Source: DASZZZ01 sp036260375 | Lineage (GTDB): Bacteria > Actinomycetota > CADDZG01 > WHSQ01 | Direction: 5' to 3' | NCBI GenBank assembly: GCA_036260375.1 | Contig: DASZZZ010000121.1 | Location: 1 to 8,875, forward strand | DNA: 8,875 nucleotides | Shown here: piece after piece, positions 6,374-8,875 of the stretch | Layout: every line of letters starts with the position of its first letter | How positions within the stretch are numbered: position 1 is the stretch's first letter | The notes under the pieces: generated by a model | Told to the model about the DNA's origin: nothing | The model's database searches: none | The model's input: the letters and a program-made list of their open reading frames with translations, nothing else | Position numbers and translations under genes: made by a program

Positions 6374-7681
6374 GTGATCCCTCGCTACAGCCGCGAAGAG
6401 ATGGCCGGCATCTTCTCCGAGCGCGCCAAGTTCTCGCGCTGGCTCGAGGTCGAGATCCTCGCGGTCGAGGCGCGCGTCCGGCTCGGCGACGTCCCGGTCG
6501 AGGACCTCACGGCGATCAAGGAGCGCGCCGCGTTCGACGTCGGCCGCATCGCGGAGATCGAGGCCGTGCGCCACCACGACGTCGTGGCGTTCGTCGAGAA
6601 CGTGCGCGAGAACGTCGGCGACGCGGGCCGCCACGTGCACTTCGGTCTCACGTCGTCCGACGTCGTCGACACCGCCGCCGCGGTCGCGCTCCGCGACGCG
6701 GGCGACCTGCTCGTCGAGGAAGTCGGGCGACTCACCGAGACGGTGCGGCGCAAGGCGTTCGAGCACCGCGACACGCTCATGGCGGGGCGCACGCACGGCG
6801 TCCACGCCGAGCCCACCACGTTCGGCCTCAAGCTCGCGGGATGGGCGTTCGAGCTCGCGCGCGACCGCGACCGCCTGCGGCGCGCCCGCGACGCGGTCGC
6901 CACCGGCAAGCTGTCGGGCGCCGTCGGGACGTACTCGCAGCTGTCGCCCGAGGTCGAGGCGTACGTCTGCGAGCGCCTCGGCCTGGCGGTGGAGCCCGCG
7001 GCGACCCAGGTCGTCGCGCGCGACCGTCACGCCGAGCTGCTCGGCGCGATCGCGCTGACCGGCGCGTCGCTCGAACGGATCGCGCAGGAGATCCGCCATC
7101 TCCAGCGCACCGAGGTGCGCGAGGCGCGCGAGCCGTTCGCCCCGGGGCAGAAGGGATCGTCCGCCATGCCGCACAAGCGCAACCCGATCGTGTGCGAACG
7201 GATCTGCGGGCTCGCGCGGATGCTGCGCGCGTACGCGCAGACCGGTTACGAGAACGTCGCGCTGTGGCACGAGCGCGACATCTCGCACTCGTCGGCCGAG
7301 CGGGTCGCGCTGCCCGACGTGACGATCCTGCTCGACTACGCGCTGTCGCTCGCGCTGCGGCTCGCGAACGGCATGGTCGTCCACGAGGACCGCATGCGCG
7401 AGAACCTGGAGATCACCTGCGGCGCGCTGTTCTCGCAGCGCGTGCTTCTCTCGCTGGTCGAGCAGGGGCGCTCGCGCGACGACGCCTACCGCATCGTCCA
7501 GCGGCTCGCCCAGCGCGCCTGGGACACCGGCACGCCGCTGCGCGAGCTGCTCGAGCGCGAGCCCGGCGTGGAGCTCGACCTCGACGGGATCTTCGACTAC
7601 GGCCACTACGTCCGCTTCGTCCCCGAGGTGCTCGCCCGCCTGGATGGACTGGCGTCACGAACCCGGGAGGAGCCGCCATGA
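6374..7681 (+). CDS. purB: Adenylosuccinate lyase
   Basis: PurB cleaves fumarate from SAICAR in IMP synthesis and from adenylosuccinate on the way to AMP, as a homotetramer in the cytosol. The 435-residue product is full length for the short bacterial form. The start IPRYSREEMAGIFSERAKFSRW is the usual N-terminus. Conserved regions are RHHDVVAF with His68, HFGLTSSD at 89-96, the RTHGVHAEPTTFG block with the catalytic His141, and the flexible-loop signature GSSAMPHKRNP at 261-271, where Ser263 is the expected catalytic serine. These numbers agree with those of the Bacillus subtilis enzyme. There is no ribosome binding site before the GTG, but a TAnnnT box lies 7 bases upstream. The TGA stop overlaps the ATG of the M24 gene. 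Together with purA and purD upstream and purC downstream this is part of a split purine locus. Confidence 0.98.
   Translation: MIPRYSREEMAGIFSERAKFSRWLEVEILAVEARVRLGDVPVEDLTAIKERAAFDVGRIAEIEAVRHHDVVAFVENVRENVGDAGRHVHFGLTSSDVVDTAAAVALRDAGDLLVEEVGRLTETVRRKAFEHRDTLMAGRTHGVHAEPTTFGLKLAGWAFELARDRDRLRRARDAVATGKLSGAVGTYSQLSPEVEAYVCERLGLAVEPAATQVVARDRHAELLGAIALTGASLERIAQEIRHLQRTEVREAREPFAPGQKGSSAMPHKRNPIVCERICGLARMLRAYAQTGYENVALWHERDISHSSAERVALPDVTILLDYALSLALRLANGMVVHEDRMRENLEITCGALFSQRVLLSLVEQGRSRDDAYRIVQRLAQRAWDTGTPLRELLEREPGVELDLDGIFDYGHYVRFVPEVLARLDGLASRTREEPP
7665..7672 (+). promoter_or_regulatory. Ribosome binding site of the M24 gene
   Basis: GGGAGGAG lies in the last codons of purB, 5 bases before the ATG at 7678. 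This strong site shows that the ATG is a real start, so the interrupted M24 gene is still equipped for good translation. Confidence 0.8.
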
Positions 7682-8775
7682 CCAGCCTGCTCATCTACGG
7701 CGCGCCGGACACGTCCGCCGACCTGTTCCATGCGATCCCGGTGGGGATCATCGACCCGTTCCTGTACGCGGAGGCCGACGGCCGCCGGGCCGCCACGGTG
7801 AGCGTGCTCGACGCGGACAAGGTCCGAGACCTCGGCATCCAGGTCCTCGACCCGTACGCGCTCGGCGCGGACGAGATCATCGCCGCGGGCGTCTCGCGCG
7901 ACGAGTTCGAGGTCGAGATCGCGCTGCGCGCGGTCCGGCGGCTCGGCATCGAGGCGGCCCTCGTGCCACCCGCGTTCCCGCTCGCGGTGGCCGACCACCT
8001 GCGCGCGGCCGGCGTGGCGCTCACCGTCGACCCCGAGGCGTTCGCGGACCGCCGCCGCACCAAGACGCCGGCGCAGATCGCGGGGATCCGGCGCGCCCAG
8101 GCGGCCGCGGACGCCGCGATGGCGGTCGCCGCGCAGATGATCCGCGGGGCCGGGACGACGAGCGAGGACGTGCGCGCCGCGATGCAGGCGGCGTGCGACG
8201 AGCGCGGCTGCGACCTGCCCGACGACGTGATCGTGGCCCATGGCCCGCAGGGCGCCGTCGGCCACGAGCCCGGGCACGGCCCGATCGCGGCCGGCGAGCC
8301 GGTCATCGTGGACATCTGGCCGCGCGACCGCCGCTCACGCTGCTGAACCGACATGACCCGCACGTTCGTCGCGGGCGGGGCGGAGCCCGACGCGACGATC
8401 CGCGAGTACTGGGAGCTCACCCGCGCGTCGCTCGAGCGCGTGTATCCGCTCGTGCGCCCGGGCGTCGACGGCCGCGACGTCTACGGCGCGTCCTGCGAGC
8501 CCTACGAGGCCGCCGGGCAGCCGACCCAGCGCACCAAGCCCGAGGGCGAGTTGCTCGAGGAGGGCTACTACCACGGGCTGGGGCACGGCGTCGGCCTGGA
8601 GGTGCACGAGCGCCCGAACCTCGGGCGCACCCCGGACGCGCTGCGGGCGGGCGACGTCGTGACGCTCGAGCCGGGCTGCTACCGCAAGGACCTCGGCGGC
8701 GTGCGCCTCGAGGACCTCGTCCTCGTGACGGACGACGGCTGCGAGCGGCTCACCGGGTTCCCGTACGACCTGTGA
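7678..8775 (+). pseudogene. M24-family metallopeptidase (Xaa-Pro dipeptidase/aminopeptidase-like), interrupted by one in-frame TGA
   Basis: Read through, this is a 365-residue M24 'pita-bread' peptidase. An N-terminal creatinase-like domain covers about residues 1-130, and the catalytic domain follows. All five dimetal ligands are present: Asp212 (VDIWP), Asp225 (DMTRTF), His303 (HGLGHGVG), Glu331 (LEPG) and Glu345 (RLEDLVLV), with the accessory His310. The frame is broken only by a TGA at 8344-8346 (codon 223), two residues before Asp225; homologues as I recall them have an aromatic residue here, so TGG-to-TGA is the simplest change. No indel is needed. Upstream translation gives a 222-residue fragment without four of the five ligands; a restart at the ATG at 8353 would lack both Asp ligands and has no ribosome binding site. 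The ATG overlaps the purB stop. Loss of function, sequencing error or recoding are all possible. Confidence 0.85.
8344..8346 (+). other. In-frame TGA inside the M24 gene
   Basis: The codon lies between Cys222 and Thr224 and is the only interruption of an otherwise conserved frame. Genome-wide TGA-to-Trp reassignment is unlikely, because purA, purD, purB and the true end of this gene all stop at TGA. Confidence 0.9.
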
Positions 8776-8777
8776 AG

Positions 8778-8790
8778 TAGCCTCAGGGTC
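8778..8790 (+). promoter_or_regulatory. Predicted leaderless promoter box of purC
   Basis: TAGCCT (8778-8783) fits TAnnnT and is followed by exactly 7 bases before the purC GTG at 8791, the same layout as upstream of purB. AGGG at 8785-8788 is only 2 bases from the GTG, too close for a normal Shine-Dalgarno. No clear -35 is seen. Confidence 0.4.
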
Positions 8791-8875
8791 GTGACCGGCT
8801 CGACCCTCCTCGCCCGGGGCAAGGTCCGCGAGCTCTACGAGCTCGGGGATGACCTGCTCATGGTGGCCTCCGACC
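8791..8875 (+). CDS. purC: SAICAR synthetase, 3'-truncated by the window edge
   Basis: PurC joins aspartate to CAIR using ATP to give SAICAR, the step between PurE and PurB. Only the first 28 residues are visible. They read VTGSTLLARGKVRELYELGD and then DLLMVASD, matching the conserved N-terminal nucleotide-binding hairpin (GKVRDLYE, LLMVASDR) that opens PurC proteins. The GTG at 8791 is the natural start because it leaves the usual short N-terminal lead before GKVR. The gene follows the M24 stop by 15 bases and continues out of the window. Its identity is well supported by context: it sits downstream of purB in a purine locus, and further pur genes probably follow. Confidence 0.92.
   Translation, partial: MTGSTLLARGKVRELYELGDDLLMVASD

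Noticed and set aside
6041..7606. Long antisense open frame opposite purB
   Set aside because: It is a mirror of the GC-rich purB frame, with no family resemblance and no ribosome binding site, and it crosses a gene boundary.
8344..8385. Selenocysteine decoding of the TGA in the M24 gene
   Set aside because: A 5-base GC stem (8357-8361 with 8371-8375) lies downstream, but such stems are expected by chance here. The position is aromatic, not Cys, in homologues as I recall them. I keep it only as a test, not a claim.
8353..8775. Independent gene starting at ATG 8353
   Set aside because: It begins inside the conserved DMTRTF motif, lacks both Asp metal ligands and has no ribosome binding site, so it is the second half of the interrupted M24 gene.
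1..8875. Genetic code with TGA as tryptophan
   Set aside because: purA, purD, purB and the M24 gene all end at TGA exactly where their families end, and Trp is encoded by TGG throughout.

Overview
The window is GC-rich (strong G/C at third codon positions), makes heavy use of GTG starts, and is coded entirely on the + strand. DUF3152-type and DUF3072-type genes, together with TAnnnT boxes placed 7 bases before GTG starts that lack a Shine-Dalgarno sequence, point to an actinobacterium. A deep-branching class such as Acidimicrobiia or Thermoleophilia is possible, but that rank is a guess.

Layout: (1) Bases 1-2889 hold a tightly coupled purine block: the 3' part of purA (adenylosuccinate synthetase), purD (GAR synthetase) and purE (N5-CAIR mutase). 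The joints are 4-base GTGA and ATGA overlaps. (2) Bases 2898-5378 hold a separate transcription unit with a good promoter. It encodes a two-HKD phospholipase D-like protein followed after one base by a GNAT-like acetyltransferase. (3) Bases 5409-6322 hold two small actinobacterial-type genes: a secreted DUF3152 zinc-metalloprotease-like protein and a 69-residue DUF3072 protein. (4) Bases 6361-8775 hold purB (adenylosuccinate lyase) overlapped by an M24-family (Xaa-Pro dipeptidase-like) gene, which is interrupted by one in-frame TGA. (5) From 8791 to the window edge lies the start of purC (SAICAR synthetase).

PurD makes GAR, PurE and PurC act on successive carboxylation and aspartate-addition steps, PurB acts both in IMP synthesis and in the IMP-to-AMP branch, and PurA commits IMP to AMP. 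The window therefore holds much of a de novo purine locus, split by a cassette of unrelated accessory genes. No purK is seen, although the PurE looks like the class that normally needs it.

I see no RNA genes, CRISPR arrays, insertion sequences or phage genes, and no convincing undescribed system. The points most worth a second look are the single in-frame TGA in the M24 gene, the matching leaderless-type starts of purB and purC, the PLD-GNAT pair, and the altered zinc motif of the DUF3152 protein.
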